A DNA stretch of 64,000 bases, from the NCBI RefSeq assembly GCF_004299445.1, contig NZ_SCTC01000069.1:62001-126000 (forward strand), read 5' to 3'. Source of the stretch: Phenylobacterium sp. (GTDB lineage Bacteria; Pseudomonadota; Alphaproteobacteria; Caulobacterales; Caulobacteraceae). Position 1 is the first letter of the stretch. The number at the start of each line of letters is the position of its first letter. Below, piece after piece: positions 9,965-19,553 of the stretch. The position numbers and the translations under genes were made by a program. Under the pieces are notes generated by a model. That model was not told where the DNA came from. It ran no database searches and saw only the letters and a program-made list of their open reading frames with translations.

Positions 9965-11095
9965 ATGACGATCGCTATTCCCGGAATCACGGCCGAAGAG
10001 ATCGAGCGCGCCGCCCGGCCCGCGGCCCAGGCCTGGACCCTGCCGCCCGCAGCCTACCTGCGCGACGACGTCTACGCCCTGGAGGTGGACCGGATCTTCC
10101 GGCGAAGCTGGCTGCCGGTGGCCCGCGTCGACCAGGTCCCTGGGCCCGGCGACTACCTGGCCGCCGATCTGTCCGGGCAACCGGTTGTCGTCGTGCGGGG
10201 CCTGGACGGCGCGATCCGCGTGATGTCGAACGTCTGCCTGCACAGGGCTGCACCGATCGTCGAAGGCCACGGGCGGAGCAAGCTGTTCACCTGCCCCTAC
10301 CATTCGTGGGCCTACGACACGGAGGGCCGCCTCGTCGCCGCGCCGCTGATGGAGGGGGCCGAGGACTTCCGCCCAGCCGACTGCCGCCTGCCGCAGGCGC
10401 GGACCGAGATCTGGGAAGGCTTCATCATGGCGACCCTGGACCCCGACGCGGCTCCGTTCACGCCTCAGGTGGAGAGCCTGTCGCGCTATTTCGCGAACTA
10501 CCGGCTGGCCGAGATGGTGGTCGCCCGCACCCTCACCTACGAGAGCGACTGGAACTGGAAGGTCCTCGTCGAGAACTTCATGGAGGCCTACCACCACATC
10601 GGGGTCCATCCGCAGACTTTCGAGCCGGTCTTCCACGCGCGAGACTCCAAGGTCGTCGATGGGGACGGGCCGTGGTCGATCCTGCACATGCCGGCCGCCG
10701 ATCCGGACGCGCCGCACCCGGGCCTTGTTCCGGGCCTGGAGCCCTGGCAGGCCGGCGCCCTGTTCGCGGCGGCGATCTTCCCGCACTTCCTGATCGCGCC
10801 GCACGCAAATGGCATGGCCTGGTACCAGATCCTGCCGCGCGGCGCGGCGCGGATGACGCTGAACATCCACGTCTGCGTACCGGGCGAGGCGCGCGACCTG
10901 AAGGACTTTGACGCCATCGTCGACGCCTCGGTCGCGTTCACCGACCAGGTCCACCGCGAGGACATCGCCGCCAACGACTTGGTGTGGCGCGGGCTGAATG
11001 CGCCGATGACGCGCCAGGGCCGCCTGTCGCCCCTCGAACGAGCTGTCTGGAAGCTGAATCGCTGGTGGCTCCAAAGGCTGGGCGCGCTAGGCTAG
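9965..11095 (+). CDS. Rieske-type aromatic ring-hydroxylating oxygenase alpha subunit
   Basis: The 376-residue protein has an N-terminal Rieske domain with CLHRAAP and CPYHSWAY (C-X-H ... C-X2-H) for the 2Fe-2S cluster. The catalytic domain has the mononuclear-iron helix ENFMEAYHHIGVHP. Such oxygenases hydroxylate or demethylate aromatic and other substrates using electrons from a reductase. No reductase, ferredoxin or beta subunit gene is adjacent, so a partner must be encoded elsewhere. It lies between divergent mutY and dciA, within an otherwise housekeeping cluster. The substrate is unknown. Confidence 0.88.
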   Translation: MTIAIPGITAEEIERAARPAAQAWTLPPAAYLRDDVYALEVDRIFRRSWLPVARVDQVPGPGDYLAADLSGQPVVVVRGLDGAIRVMSNVCLHRAAPIVEGHGRSKLFTCPYHSWAYDTEGRLVAAPLMEGAEDFRPADCRLPQARTEIWEGFIMATLDPDAAPFTPQVESLSRYFANYRLAEMVVARTLTYESDWNWKVLVENFMEAYHHIGVHPQTFEPVFHARDSKVVDGDGPWSILHMPAADPDAPHPGLVPGLEPWQAGALFAAAIFPHFLIAPHANGMAWYQILPRGAARMTLNIHVCVPGEARDLKDFDAIVDASVAFTDQVHREDIAANDLVWRGLNAPMTRQGRLSPLERAVWKLNRWWLQRLGALG

Positions 11096-11099
11096 CAGC

Positions 11100-11648
11100 G
11101 TGTCCCGCCGTCGACCCCTGCCGACCCTCGAAGAAGCCCGCCTGATCCTCGCGACCAAGCGGACCCGGCCGCAGCATCGCCCGCCGCCGCCGGCCGGCCG
11201 CGGGCTGGGCCGCTTCGTGAAAGAGCTGGACGCGAAGTACGGCCAGGGCTCGGGCGCGCTGACCGCCCGCTGGCGCGAAGTGGTGGGCGAGGAGATCGCG
11301 CGCCGGACCGAGCCGGTGAAGCTAGTGCGGGGCCGCAACGGGGCGCCCTCGTCGCTGGAGATCCGGGTGGCGGGTCCGGCCGCGGCGATCATCCAGCACA
11401 AGGCCCATGAGATCCTGGCGCGGGTGAATCTGTTCCTGGGCGCCGAAGCGGTTCAGAAGCTGCGGATCGTGCAGGGGCCGCTGCAGCGGGTCGAGCCGCC
11501 GGCCCCGACGCGCCGCCGGTCCACGCCGCTGGACGCGGCCCTGGAGGCGCAGCTCAAGGACGGTCTCGCCGAAGCCCCCGACGGCAAGCTCAAAGACGCC
11601 CTGCTGGCGCTCGGTCGCGGCGTTCTGAAACGCCACGGCCAAGGTTGA
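11100..11648 (+). CDS. dciA: DUF721 protein, DciA-type helicase loader
   Basis: The 182-residue protein starts with GTG 5 nt after the Rieske stop. Its central segment (GRFVKELDAKYGQGSGALTARWREVVG, then IRVAGPAAAIIQHKAHEILARVN) is the DUF721 domain. DciA proteins of this family load or operate the replicative helicase DnaB in bacteria lacking DnaC-type loaders, including Caulobacter. The N-terminus is basic and proline-rich and the C-terminal tail helical and low in complexity. The position next to dsb and smc genes fits Caulobacterales synteny. Confidence 0.82.
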   Translation: MSRRRPLPTLEEARLILATKRTRPQHRPPPPAGRGLGRFVKELDAKYGQGSGALTARWREVVGEEIARRTEPVKLVRGRNGAPSSLEIRVAGPAAAIIQHKAHEILARVNLFLGAEAVQKLRIVQGPLQRVEPPAPTRRRSTPLDAALEAQLKDGLAEAPDGKLKDALLALGRGVLKRHGQG

Positions 11649-11764
11649 CACACAACCGCCGCGGTCGCATCGGCATGTGCCCGCCGCCTCTCTCGGAGAG
11701 GGAGTCTCGCAGGGCGCGGGAATCGCGCTTTAATCCTTTGTTCAGAACCTCCGGAAGGTCTTCG

Positions 11765-12391
11765 ATGTCGAACTTCAGCCGTCGCCTCCTGATGGTCGCC
11801 GCCGTTGCCGGCGCGGCCCTGACGCTGGCCAGCTGCAACCAGGGCGGCGGCGCCGGCGGCGCCTCGCCCGACGCCATGACCATGGGCAGGGCCGATGCGC
11901 CCGTGCACATGGAGGAGTACGCCTCCACCACCTGCAGCCATTGCGGCCGCTTCGCCGTCGATGTCTTCCCGGCGTTCAAGGCCAAGTACATCGACACCGG
12001 TAAGGTGAAGTACACCTTCCACGAGTTCCTCACTCCGCCCGAGGCGATCGCCGCCGCCGGCTTCCTGACCGCCCGCTGCGCCGGCAAGGACAAGTACTTC
12101 AGCGTCATCGACGCCCTCTTCCACAGCCAGGAAGAGATGTTCCGCACGGGCGATGCGCGCGGCACGCTGCTGAAGGTGGCGCAGTCTGCTGGCATGACCG
12201 AGGCCCAGTTCAACGCCTGCGTCTCCGACGAGAAGGCCGCCACCGCCCTGAACGCCCGCGTCGAGAAGGCGATCAAGTCGGCCAACATCAGTTCCACCCC
12301 CACCTTCATCTTCAATGGCAAGAAGGTGAAAGAGGGCGAGATGACCATGGAAGAGCTCGACGCCGCCGTGGCCGCTGCGTCCAAGAAATGA
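11765..12391 (+). CDS. DsbA-like thiol oxidoreductase, predicted lipoprotein
   Basis: The 208-residue protein starts MSNFSRRLLMVAAVAGAALT and has a lipobox LASC, so the mature protein would be lipid-anchored after Cys24. A glycine-rich linker leads into a thioredoxin fold of the DsbA/DSBA-oxidoreductase family, with active site CSHC and cis-Pro segment STPTF. It would oxidise or isomerise disulfides in the periplasm. Its stop overlaps the start of a second, similar protein by 4 nt (ATGA). The two share the segment VFPAFKAKYIDTG, pointing to tandem duplication. A GAGTC (GANTC) site lies at 11702-11706 in the leader. Confidence 0.85.
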   Translation: MSNFSRRLLMVAAVAGAALTLASCNQGGGAGGASPDAMTMGRADAPVHMEEYASTTCSHCGRFAVDVFPAFKAKYIDTGKVKYTFHEFLTPPEAIAAAGFLTARCAGKDKYFSVIDALFHSQEEMFRTGDARGTLLKVAQSAGMTEAQFNACVSDEKAATALNARVEKAIKSANISSTPTFIFNGKKVKEGEMTMEELDAAVAAASKK

Positions 12392-13035
12392 CCCGGTTGA
12401 CCCGACGCGACGCGATCGCAGGCGCCGCCGCCGGCGCAGCGCTCGTCGTCGCGCCTGCGGCGGGGGCGGCCATCAAGGCCGCGCCCGGCGACATGAACCT
12501 GGGCAAGCCCACCGCGCCGGTGCACGTGGTCGAGTACCTCTCGCTCACCTGCCCGCACTGCGCGCACTTCCATGAAGAGGTCTTCCCGGCGTTCAAGGCC
12601 AAGTACATCGACACAGGCCAGGTCTACTTCACGATCCGCGAACTGCTGACGGCCCCGGCCAACGTGGCGGCCGCCGGTTTCCTGATGGCGCGCTGCAATG
12701 GCGGGACGCGCTACTTCCAGGTGGTCGACCAGGTGTTCAAGAGCCAGTCGCGCTGGAAGCCGGGTGCGCCGATCAAGCCGATCTTCCTTGAGATCGCCAA
12801 GGCCAACGGGATCACCGAGCCTCAGTTCGAAGCCTGCCTGGTGGACGAGAAGGGCTCGGCCGCGCTGCAGGCCCGGCTCGAGTACGCCACTCAGACTGAC
12901 AAGGTCACGGGCACGCCCGCGTTCTTTATCAACGGGGCGCCGATGTCCAACCAGGAAGTGCCGACTCTGGCCGACCTGGACGCAGCGATTGGCAAGGCGC
13001 TGAAGGCTGCGAACAAGACCGGCGGGAGGCGCTAG
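12388..13035 (+). CDS. DsbA-like thiol oxidoreductase, Tat-type signal
   Basis: The 215-residue protein has the leader MTRLTRRDAIAGAAAGA, containing an RR pair before a hydrophobic stretch. That suggests Tat or Sec export without a lipobox. The thioredoxin-fold active site is CPHC, with the cis-proline in TGTPAFFING. It is a tandem paralogue of the preceding lipoprotein gene and is translationally coupled to it by ATGA. The two probably act as soluble and membrane-anchored versions of a periplasmic thiol oxidase. It ends 6 nt before the smc start. Confidence 0.85.
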   Translation: MTRLTRRDAIAGAAAGAALVVAPAAGAAIKAAPGDMNLGKPTAPVHVVEYLSLTCPHCAHFHEEVFPAFKAKYIDTGQVYFTIRELLTAPANVAAAGFLMARCNGGTRYFQVVDQVFKSQSRWKPGAPIKPIFLEIAKANGITEPQFEACLVDEKGSAALQARLEYATQTDKVTGTPAFFINGAPMSNQEVPTLADLDAAIGKALKAANKTGGRR

Positions 13036-13041
13036 CCGGCC

Positions 13042-16000
13042 GTGCACTTCCAGCGCCTCAGGCTCGCGGGCTTCAAGTCCTTCGTCGATCCGACCGAGTT
13101 CCGGATCGAACCTGGACTCACGGGCATCGTCGGGCCGAACGGCTGCGGGAAGTCGAACCTGCTGGAGGCGCTCCGCTGGGTGATGGGCGCCAATTCCGCC
13201 AAGGCGATGCGCGCCGGCGGCATGGACGACGTGATCTTCGCCGGCTCGGGGAATCGGCCGGGCCGCAACCACGCCGAGGTCTCGCTCACCATAGACAACG
13301 CCGACCACCGCGCGCCGGCGGCCTTCAACGATCACCCGGTGATCGAGGTTGTGCGGCGCATCGATCGCGGGGCGGGCTCGACGTACAAGATCAACGGCCG
13401 CGAGGTCCGCGCCCGCGACGTGCAGCTGCTGTTCGCCGACGCGTCGACCGGGTCGAACTCTCCGGCGCTGGTCCGCCAGGGGCAGATCTCCGAGCTCATC
13501 GCGGCCAAGCCTCAGAACCGCCGGCTGATCCTGGAAGAGGCGGCGGGCGTTTCGGGCCTGCATTCGCGCCGGCATGAGGCCGAGCTGCGGCTGCGCGCCG
13601 CCGAGACCAACCTCACGCGCCTGGACGATGTGGCCCAGGAGCTGGAGACCAACCTTGGCCGGCTGAAGCGCGAGGCGCGGCAGGCCGAGCGATACAAGAA
13701 GCTGTCGGCCGAGATCCGGGCGCTGCAGGGCGCGGTGCTGGTGGCCAAATGGAACGAGGCGAGGGCCGCCGCGGAGAACCTGCGCGTGGAGGCCAACGCG
13801 GCGATCCGGGCGGTCGAGGAGACGGCGCGCGCCGCCGCTGCGGCCACCACGCGCGCCGCCGAAGCCGAGGCGGCGCTGAAGCCCCTGCGCGAAGCCGAGA
13901 CGGTGGCGGCCGCCATCCTGCACAAGCTGGCCATCGACAAGGACCGGCTCGACCGCGAGGAAGAGGCCCACGCCGCCGAACTCGCCCGCCTGACCGGCGA
14001 CGTCGAACGGATCGACGCCGACCGGGCCCGCGAGGCCCATATCACCGAGGACGCCGAGGTCGCGCTGAAACGCCTGGCCGACGACCTGGAGGCGCTGCAG
14101 GGTCAGATCGCCGCCGCGCCTGAACGGGGACCGGAACTTGAAGCCGCAGCTCGCGCCGCCGAGGCCGCCCGCGCTGCAGCCGACGCCGAGGTGGAGCGTC
14201 TGGCCGGCGAGCTGGCGGCGCAGGAAGCCCAGCGCCGCGCCGCGCAGGCCCGGGTCGAGGAGGCTCAGACCCGTGTGGCTCGCACGCGGCGCGCCCTGGA
14301 TCAGGCGAAACATGAGCGCGCGGCTCTTGGTCCGGCGCTGAACCCGCAGGCGCAGGCCGCAAAGACCGCTCTGGACGAAGCCGAGGCCGCGCTCGCCGCC
14401 GCCCGCGCCGCGCTTGACGCCGCCGAGGACGAGCGTGCGAAGGCGACCGAGGCCGAGGTCGCCGCGCGCGAGATCGCCCGCAAACAGGAAGAACAATTGG
14501 GTCGCCTGACAGCCGAGGCCCGCGCCCTGGCGGGGCTGGTGGCCCAGGCCAAGCGGGGCGGCTTCGCGCCGGCGCTGGATTCGGTCGCGCCCGACCGGGG
14601 CTACGAGGCGGCCCTGGCCGCCGCGTTTGGCGACGATCTGGATGCTTCGCTCGACCCTGCAGCGCCCGCCCACTGGGGTGGTCGCGAGGCGCCCGCGCCC
14701 AGGTGGCCCGAGGGCGTGACCCCGCTGGGGCCCCTGGTGAAGGTTCCGGGCCCCCTGGCTGCTCGTCTGTCCTATGTGGGGCTGGTGGACCGCGCCGACG
14801 GCGACCGTCTGCAAGAGCAGCTGACCCCTGGGGCTCGCCTGGTCTCCAAGCAAGGCGACCTTTGGCGCTGGGACGGCTTCACCGCGCGCGCCGAAGCGCC
14901 GAAGCCGGCCGCGATCCGTCTGGAACAGAAGACACGCCTCGCGGAAGTCGAAGCCGAGATCGAGGGGCTGGAACCCAAGGCGAAGGCCGCCCGCGAGGTC
15001 GCCACCGCCGCGATGGCCCGCGTCCGCGCCGCGGACGAGACCCTGCGCGCCGCGCGCCGCGAGCCGCCCGCTCTCGAGCAGCGCGCGGCCCAGGCCCGCG
15101 CCGCGCTGGAGCGGTTCGACCGCGAGGCCGCTCTGAAAGAGGCGCGTGCGGCTTCGCTGGACGACCTCATCGGCCGCTTCGAGGCCGAGCTCGCAGAGCA
15201 CGAAGGCCAGCTGGCCGTTGTGATGGCGGAGGCTGGCGGCGAGACCCAGGGCAGCGACCTGACCGAGCGCCTCTCTGCAGCGCGCGCCGCGGCGGGGCCC
15301 GCCCGTGAGGCCGCCGCGCAGGCGCGATCGGCCTACGAAATGGAGATCCGTGAGCGCGACGGTCGCGCCCGCCGTCTCGAGACCCTGACCCGCGAACACG
15401 AGGACTGGACCCGTCGCGCCGGCGCCGCGCTGAAGCGTGTTGGCCAGCTGGACGACGCCCGCGCCAAGGCTCATGCCGCGCTGGCTGCGGCCCAGGATGC
15501 GCCGTCCACCCTTGAGACCCGCAAGATTGCGCTGCTCGACGAACTCGCCGCCGCCGAGGCGCGTCGCACCAGGACATCGGACGCCCTGGCCGCCGCCGAG
15601 CGGGAGCGCGCCGACGCCGACCGTGGTCTGCGCGCCACCGAGGCCGCGGCCTCCGAAGCCCGCGAGCTGCGGGCCAGCTTCGCGGCCCATTCCGAGGCCG
15701 CCGCCCAGCGACTCCAGGAGGTCTCTGCCAATATCCGAGAGGCCGCCCGGGTCGAGCCCGAAACATTGGCGAAGCAGCTTGCCGACGAGGCCGTGGCGAT
15801 CCCTGCGGACGCCGACGGGATGGAGGCCCACCTCTTCAACCTCGAACGCCAGCGCGAGGGAATCGGTCCGGTGAACCTGCGGGCCGAGGAAGAGGCCGGC
15901 GAGCTGGCCGGGCGTCTCGAGACCATGAACGTCGAGCGCACTGACCTGTCCGGCGCCATCGCGCGCCTGCGTCAGGGGATCGACGAACTGAACCACGAGG

Positions 16001-16485
16001 GCCGCGAGCGGCTGACGGCGGCCTTCGGCGTCATCAACGAGCACTTCAAGACGCTGTTCGAGACCTTGTTCCAGGGCGGTCAGGCCGAACTGCGGCTCGT
16101 CGAGTCGGACGATCCTCTTGAAGCCGGCCTCGAAATCTATGCCTGCCCGCCGGGCAAGCGCATGGCCACCATGAGCCTGATGAGCGGCGGCGAGCAGGCG
16201 CTGACCGCCTCGGCGCTGATCTTCGCCGTGTTCCTGGCTCAGCCGGCGCCCATCTGCGTACTGGACGAGGTTGACGCCCCTCTCGACGACGCCAACGTCG
16301 ACCGCTTCTGCAACATGGTCGACGAGATGTGCCGCCGCACCGAGACGCGCTTCATCGTCATCACCCACAACCCGGTGACCATGGCGCGGACCGATCGGCT
16401 GTTCGGCGTGACCATGGCCGAGCGCGGCGTCTCGCAACTGGTCTCGGTTGACCTTAGGCAAGCCGAGGCGATGGCGGCCCAGTAG
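13042..16485 (+). CDS. smc: Chromosome segregation ATPase SMC
   Basis: The 1147-residue SMC starts with GTG at 13042. Walker [10 protein letters not shown] lies at residues 31-39, the signature SGGEQ near 1047, and Walker [14 protein letters not shown] near 1072. Long alanine-, glutamate- and arginine-rich coiled coils (about 170-500 and 650-970) flank a hinge around 510-640. With ScpA and ScpB it forms the condensin that organises and aligns chromosome arms. Its length matches the family. The extreme GC bias of the coiled coils creates a very long antisense open frame that is not a gene. Confidence 0.97.
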   Translation: MHFQRLRLAGFKSFVDPTEFRIEPGLTGIVGPNGCGKSNLLEALRWVMGANSAKAMRAGGMDDVIFAGSGNRPGRNHAEVSLTIDNADHRAPAAFNDHPVIEVVRRIDRGAGSTYKINGREVRARDVQLLFADASTGSNSPALVRQGQISELIAAKPQNRRLILEEAAGVSGLHSRRHEAELRLRAAETNLTRLDDVAQELETNLGRLKREARQAERYKKLSAEIRALQGAVLVAKWNEARAAAENLRVEANAAIRAVEETARAAAAATTRAAEAEAALKPLREAETVAAAILHKLAIDKDRLDREEEAHAAELARLTGDVERIDADRAREAHITEDAEVALKRLADDLEALQGQIAAAPERGPELEAAARAAEAARAAADAEVERLAGELAAQEAQRRAAQARVEEAQTRVARTRRALDQAKHERAALGPALNPQAQAAKTALDEAEAALAAARAALDAAEDERAKATEAEVAAREIARKQEEQLGRLTAEARALAGLVAQAKRGGFAPALDSVAPDRGYEAALAAAFGDDLDASLDPAAPAHWGGREAPAPRWPEGVTPLGPLVKVPGPLAARLSYVGLVDRADGDRLQEQLTPGARLVSKQGDLWRWDGFTARAEAPKPAAIRLEQKTRLAEVEAEIEGLEPKAKAAREVATAAMARVRAADETLRAARREPPALEQRAAQARAALERFDREAALKEARAASLDDLIGRFEAELAEHEGQLAVVMAEAGGETQGSDLTERLSAARAAAGPAREAAAQARSAYEMEIRERDGRARRLETLTREHEDWTRRAGAALKRVGQLDDARAKAHAALAAAQDAPSTLETRKIALLDELAAAEARRTRTSDALAAAERERADADRGLRATEAAASEARELRASFAAHSEAAAQRLQEVSANIREAARVEPETLAKQLADEAVAIPADADGMEAHLFNLERQREGIGPVNLRAEEEAGELAGRLETMNVERTDLSGAIARLRQGIDELNHEGRERLTAAFGVINEHFKTLFETLFQGGQAELRLVESDDPLEAGLEIYACPPGKRMATMSLMSGGEQALTASALIFAVFLAQPAPICVLDEVDAPLDDANVDRFCNMVDEMCRRTETRFIVITHNPVTMARTDRLFGVTMAERGVSQLVSVDLRQAEAMAAQ

Positions 16486-16565
16486 CCGCGGAAGGCTCTG
16501 GACGCACCGTCGCGCCTCTCAAAATCATTCGAAATTTCAAAAGGTTATGAGGGTTGCAACGAGCC

Positions 16566-16592
16566 TTGACGCACTGCACACGGCTCTATAGG
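16566..16592 (+). promoter_or_regulatory. Possible promoter of the Fo operon
   Basis: In the 169-bp gap between smc and atpI, TTGACG (16566-16571) is followed after 15 bp by TATAGG (16587-16592). This resembles -35 and -10 hexamers with a slightly short spacer, 63 bp before the atpI start. The stretch just upstream (16518-16560) is unusually AT-rich for this region, as expected of an UP-element-like promoter area. Confidence 0.4.
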
Positions 16593-16654
16593 TTCCGCGC
16601 GACCTGAAGCCCCCGCCGTGGCGGCGACGTGGCGGTCGTAAGGCCTTCCCACGA

Positions 16655-16999
16655 ATGCGCCGGAAGAACGAGCCGACCGCCGAGGCCAAAAGCCTCGACC
16701 AACGGCTCGCTGCGGCAGAGGCGGCGCAGGCCCGACATCAGAGCGGCGACGCTCACCGGGCCATGGCGCAGGGTTACCGCTTCCTCGGGGAAGTGGTGGG
16801 TGGGGTTTTCATGGGAGCGGCCCTGGGCTGGCTCGCGGATCGCTTCATCACCCCGGAGCCGCTGGGTCTGGTTATCGGACTGCTGGCGGGCTCGGGACTT
16901 TCCATCTTCGTCGCGGTGCGAACCGCGGCGCGGACGACAAATTCAGCGGCGGAGAAGGCGGGGCCCAAGCCCGGCGTTCCGGCCGACGACGAGGACTAG
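16655..16999 (+). CDS. atpI: AtpI family F-type ATP synthase assembly protein
   Basis: The 114-residue protein has a polar N-terminus and two membrane helices (FLGEVVGGVFMGAALGWLAD and PLGLVIGLLAGSGLSIFVAV), then a charged tail. This is the AtpI/Fe-Mg transporter-like pattern. AtpI proteins assist assembly of the c-ring in the membrane. It is the first gene of the Fo operon, ending 9 nt before atpB. The assignment rests mainly on topology and position. Confidence 0.85.
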   Translation: MRRKNEPTAEAKSLDQRLAAAEAAQARHQSGDAHRAMAQGYRFLGEVVGGVFMGAALGWLADRFITPEPLGLVIGLLAGSGLSIFVAVRTAARTTNSAAEKAGPKPGVPADDED

Positions 17000-17008
17000 A
17001 GGACGTAC

Positions 17009-17836
17009 ATGGCGGACGCGCCGAAGATCGATCCGATGCACCAGTTCCTGATCCAGAAGATCTGGGACGGTCCGGTCTTCCAGATCGGTGGACTGACGTT
17101 CGACATGTCGATCACCAATTCGGTGGTGGCCATGTTCGTGGGCGCCGCGGCCATGGTTCTGTTCTTCGCGCTGAGCGCCAAGGGCCAGGTGGTTCCGAAC
17201 CGCGCCCAGGCCGCCGCCGAAGGCCTCTATAACATCGTCGACCGCGTACTGGTGACGCCGATCATCGGCCACCATGGCCGCCCCTACATCCCGTATCTCT
17301 TCACGCTGTTCTGCACGATCTTCGTGCTCAACCTGATGGGCGTCGTGCTCTCGGTGGGCAGCCTCGCCGGCCAGACCTGGACCTTCACGGTCACCTCGCA
17401 GCTGGCGATCACCGCGACGCTCGCGGTCCTCACGTTCGGCAGCGTCGTGCTGCTGGGCTTCATCAAGCACGGCCCCAAGTTCCTGACGCTGTTCTGGGTG
17501 CCCGGCATGGGCGTCGCGGGCGGCGCCGCGATGGTCGTGATCGAGCTGATCTCCTACATGGTGCGCCCCGTCACCCTGGCCATGCGTCTGTTCGGCAACA
17601 TGCTGGGCGGCCACGTGGTACTGAGCCTGTTCGGCTCGTTCGTCGTGGCGCTGGGCCTGACGGCTATGTCGGGCGGCCTCTCCACGCTGCTCTTCATTCC
17701 GAGCGCGCTCTCCTTCGCGATGATCGTGGGCCTGACCGGCCTCGAGCTGATTGTTGCGCTGCTGCAGGCTTTCGTCTTCACGGCGCTGGCCACCGTCTAC
17801 CTCAACGAGGTCGTGAACTTCGGTCACGGCCACTAA
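17009..17836 (+). CDS. atpB: F-type ATP synthase subunit a
   Basis: The 275-residue polytopic protein carries the key subunit-a segment LAMRLFGNMLGGH, whose arginine faces the c-ring and is required for proton translocation. The last helix holds the ELIVALLQAFVFTALATVYL motif. It forms the proton half-channels of Fo in the inner membrane. It is the second gene of atpI-atpB-atpE-atpF'-atpF. Alphaproteobacteria characteristically separate this operon from the F1 genes, which are absent from the window. Confidence 0.96.
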   Translation: MADAPKIDPMHQFLIQKIWDGPVFQIGGLTFDMSITNSVVAMFVGAAAMVLFFALSAKGQVVPNRAQAAAEGLYNIVDRVLVTPIIGHHGRPYIPYLFTLFCTIFVLNLMGVVLSVGSLAGQTWTFTVTSQLAITATLAVLTFGSVVLLGFIKHGPKFLTLFWVPGMGVAGGAAMVVIELISYMVRPVTLAMRLFGNMLGGHVVLSLFGSFVVALGLTAMSGGLSTLLFIPSALSFAMIVGLTGLELIVALLQAFVFTALATVYLNEVVNFGHGH

Positions 17837-17870
17837 CCCAACCCAACTATCCCTCAAGAGGACTACTGAT

Positions 17871-18095
17871 ATGGAAGCTGAAGCCGCGAAGCTGATCGGC
17901 GCTGGCCTTGCCACCTCGGGCATGATCGGGGCCGGTGTCGGCCTGGGCAGCCTGTTCGGCAACTACCTGCAGGCCGCGATCCGCAACCCGTCGGCCGCCG
18001 CCTCGCAGCAGACGATGCTGTTCCTGGGCATGGCGCTGACCGAAACGATGGGCCTGTTCAGCTTCGTCGTCTCGCTGATCATCCTGTTCGGCTAA
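17871..18095 (+). CDS. atpE: F-type ATP synthase subunit c
   Basis: The 74-residue hairpin protein has glycine-rich helix 1 (GAGVGLGSLFG), a polar loop RNPSAA and helix 2 containing ALTETMGLF. The glutamate there, near residue 58, is the proton-carrying carboxylate. Length and motifs are standard for alphaproteobacterial subunit c. A GAGGAC ribosome-binding site precedes the ATG. Confidence 0.96.
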   Translation: MEAEAAKLIGAGLATSGMIGAGVGLGSLFGNYLQAAIRNPSAAASQQTMLFLGMALTETMGLFSFVVSLIILFG

Positions 18096-18122
18096 ATCGA
18101 CTAGAGGACGCAGGCGCGCCCC

Positions 18123-18725
18123 ATGGCGATGCAGACTGAAGACCACGCGGCGCCTGCGGACCACGCAGCGCCCGCCGCGCCGGGCCACGAGGCCGGAGCC
18201 GCCGGCGCCCATGAGGGCACGGCGGCAGCGGGCGAGCATGCCGAAGGCGGGCTTCCGCAGTTCGACTTCGCCCAGTGGCCCGGCCAGATCCTCTGGTTCC
18301 TGATCATCTTCTTCGGGCTGATGCTCTTCGTCCGTTTCTTTGCGGCTCCGAAGGTCGGCGGCACGATCGAGGCGCGTGAAGGCAAGATCGCGGGCGACAT
18401 CGCCGAGGCTCGCCGGCTGAAGGACGAGGCCGACGCGCAAGCGCAGGCCGCGGCCGCCGAGGCCGCTCAGGCGCGCGCGGCGGCCCAGAAGGTCGGCGCC
18501 GAAGCCCGGGCCAAGGCCCAGGCCGAACTCGCCGCCCGCTTGGCTGAGGAAGAGGCCAAGCTCGCCGCTACTGGCGCCGAAGCCGAAGCCCGCATCGCCA
18601 AAGCGCGTGAGGCGGCCATGACCAACGTCTCCGGGATCGCCTCCGACACCGCCAAGGCGATCGTCGAGAAGCTGACCGGCAAGGCCGCGACCGCCGCCGA
18701 GCTTTCGGCCGCGGCGAAGGGATAA
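18123..18725 (+). CDS. atpF2: F-type ATP synthase subunit b' (first b-type subunit)
   Basis: The 200-residue protein has an unusually long His/Ala/Pro-rich N-terminal extension of about 45 residues before a single membrane helix (ILWFLIIFFGLMLFVRFF). A long alanine/glutamate-rich coiled coil follows. Paired with the next gene it forms the b/b' heterodimeric peripheral stalk typical of alphaproteobacteria and photosynthetic organelles. The stop is 3 nt before atpF. Confidence 0.92.
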   Translation: MAMQTEDHAAPADHAAPAAPGHEAGAAGAHEGTAAAGEHAEGGLPQFDFAQWPGQILWFLIIFFGLMLFVRFFAAPKVGGTIEAREGKIAGDIAEARRLKDEADAQAQAAAAEAAQARAAAQKVGAEARAKAQAELAARLAEEEAKLAATGAEAEARIAKAREAAMTNVSGIASDTAKAIVEKLTGKAATAAELSAAAKG

Positions 18726-18728
18726 AGA

Positions 18729-19220
18729 ATGGCGCTTCTCCTCGACTCCCACTTCTGGGTGGCGATCGCGTTCCTGGTGTTCTTGGGCGTGCTCGTCTTC
18801 GCCGGCGTCCACAAGCTGGTCTGGAAGGCGCTCGGCGACGCCGGCGCCAAGGTCCAGGCCCAGCTCGACGAGGCCGACGCCCTGCGCAACGAGGCCCAGG
18901 CCCTGCTCGCGCAGGTGAAGGCCCAGAAGGAAGCCTCCGACAAGCTGGCGGCCGAGATTCTCGCCAACGCCAAGGAAGAGGCCCAGCGCCTCCAGGCCGA
19001 CGCGCAGGTCAAGCTCGCCGAACAGCTCCAGCGCCGCGCTCAGATGGCTGAGCGCAAGATCGCCCAGGCCGAGGCGCAAGCCGAAGCTGAGGTGCGCGCC
19101 GCGGCGGCTGACCTGGCCGCGACGATGGCCGAGCAAGTGTTGATTGGGCGCCTCGCCGCGACCAAGACCGATCCGCTGATCGACAAGGCGATCGGCCAGC
19201 TGGCGGGCAAGCTCCAGTAG
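18729..19220 (+). CDS. atpF: F-type ATP synthase subunit b
   Basis: The 163-residue protein has a short N-terminus, one membrane helix (FWVAIAFLVFLGVLVFAGV) and a coiled-coil stalk rich in Ala, Glu, Gln and Lys. It pairs with the upstream b' subunit to link Fo to F1. It is the last gene of the operon. A strong hairpin begins 57 nt after its stop. Confidence 0.93.
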   Translation: MALLLDSHFWVAIAFLVFLGVLVFAGVHKLVWKALGDAGAKVQAQLDEADALRNEAQALLAQVKAQKEASDKLAAEILANAKEEAQRLQADAQVKLAEQLQRRAQMAERKIAQAEAQAEAEVRAAAADLAATMAEQVLIGRLAATKTDPLIDKAIGQLAGKLQ

Positions 19221-19276
19221 CTTAGAGATCGGGTCGTCGCGTACTCCTGCACCCGGAGATGGCGACCCAAAGGTCG

Positions 19277-19307
19277 GACGCGCGGCGTTGGGGAACGTCC
19301 GCGCGTC
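19277..19307 (+). terminator. Hairpin downstream of the Fo operon
   Basis: Arms GACGCGCGG (19277-19285) and CCGCGCGTC (19299-19307) pair perfectly. Inside them CGTT and AACG add pairs around a GGGG loop, with one bulged T. No U-tract follows, which is common in high-GC genomes. The remaining gap to 19553 shows no convincing gene. Confidence 0.6.
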
Positions 19308-19553
19308 AGTGACCTGTCCACGGACCCCACAACCGCCTGATCAGCCGCGGCGCTCGACCTGGGGAAGATGCGCCACTCCGGACTGTTCCCGGCCGTTGTG
19401 GGGTTCGTGGACGCTTCCCCGGCCCACAGCACGAGGCACCGTTGCGCCGCGGCCTTGGCAGGCATCGTCCTGGCATGGATGCGCCGCGCGCAGGGCGCCG
19501 CGTCGCGAGATCCAGACGAAGCCCGCGAGCCTGAGCAGCGTTGTGAGCTGGCG

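Noticed and set aside
11590-16461. Very long antisense open frame (about 1600 residues) over smc and neighbours
   Set aside because: It mirrors the Ala/Glu/Arg-rich coiled coils of SMC. High GC and codon bias keep the opposite frame open. It has no domain or ribosome-binding site and conflicts with the well-supported sense gene.
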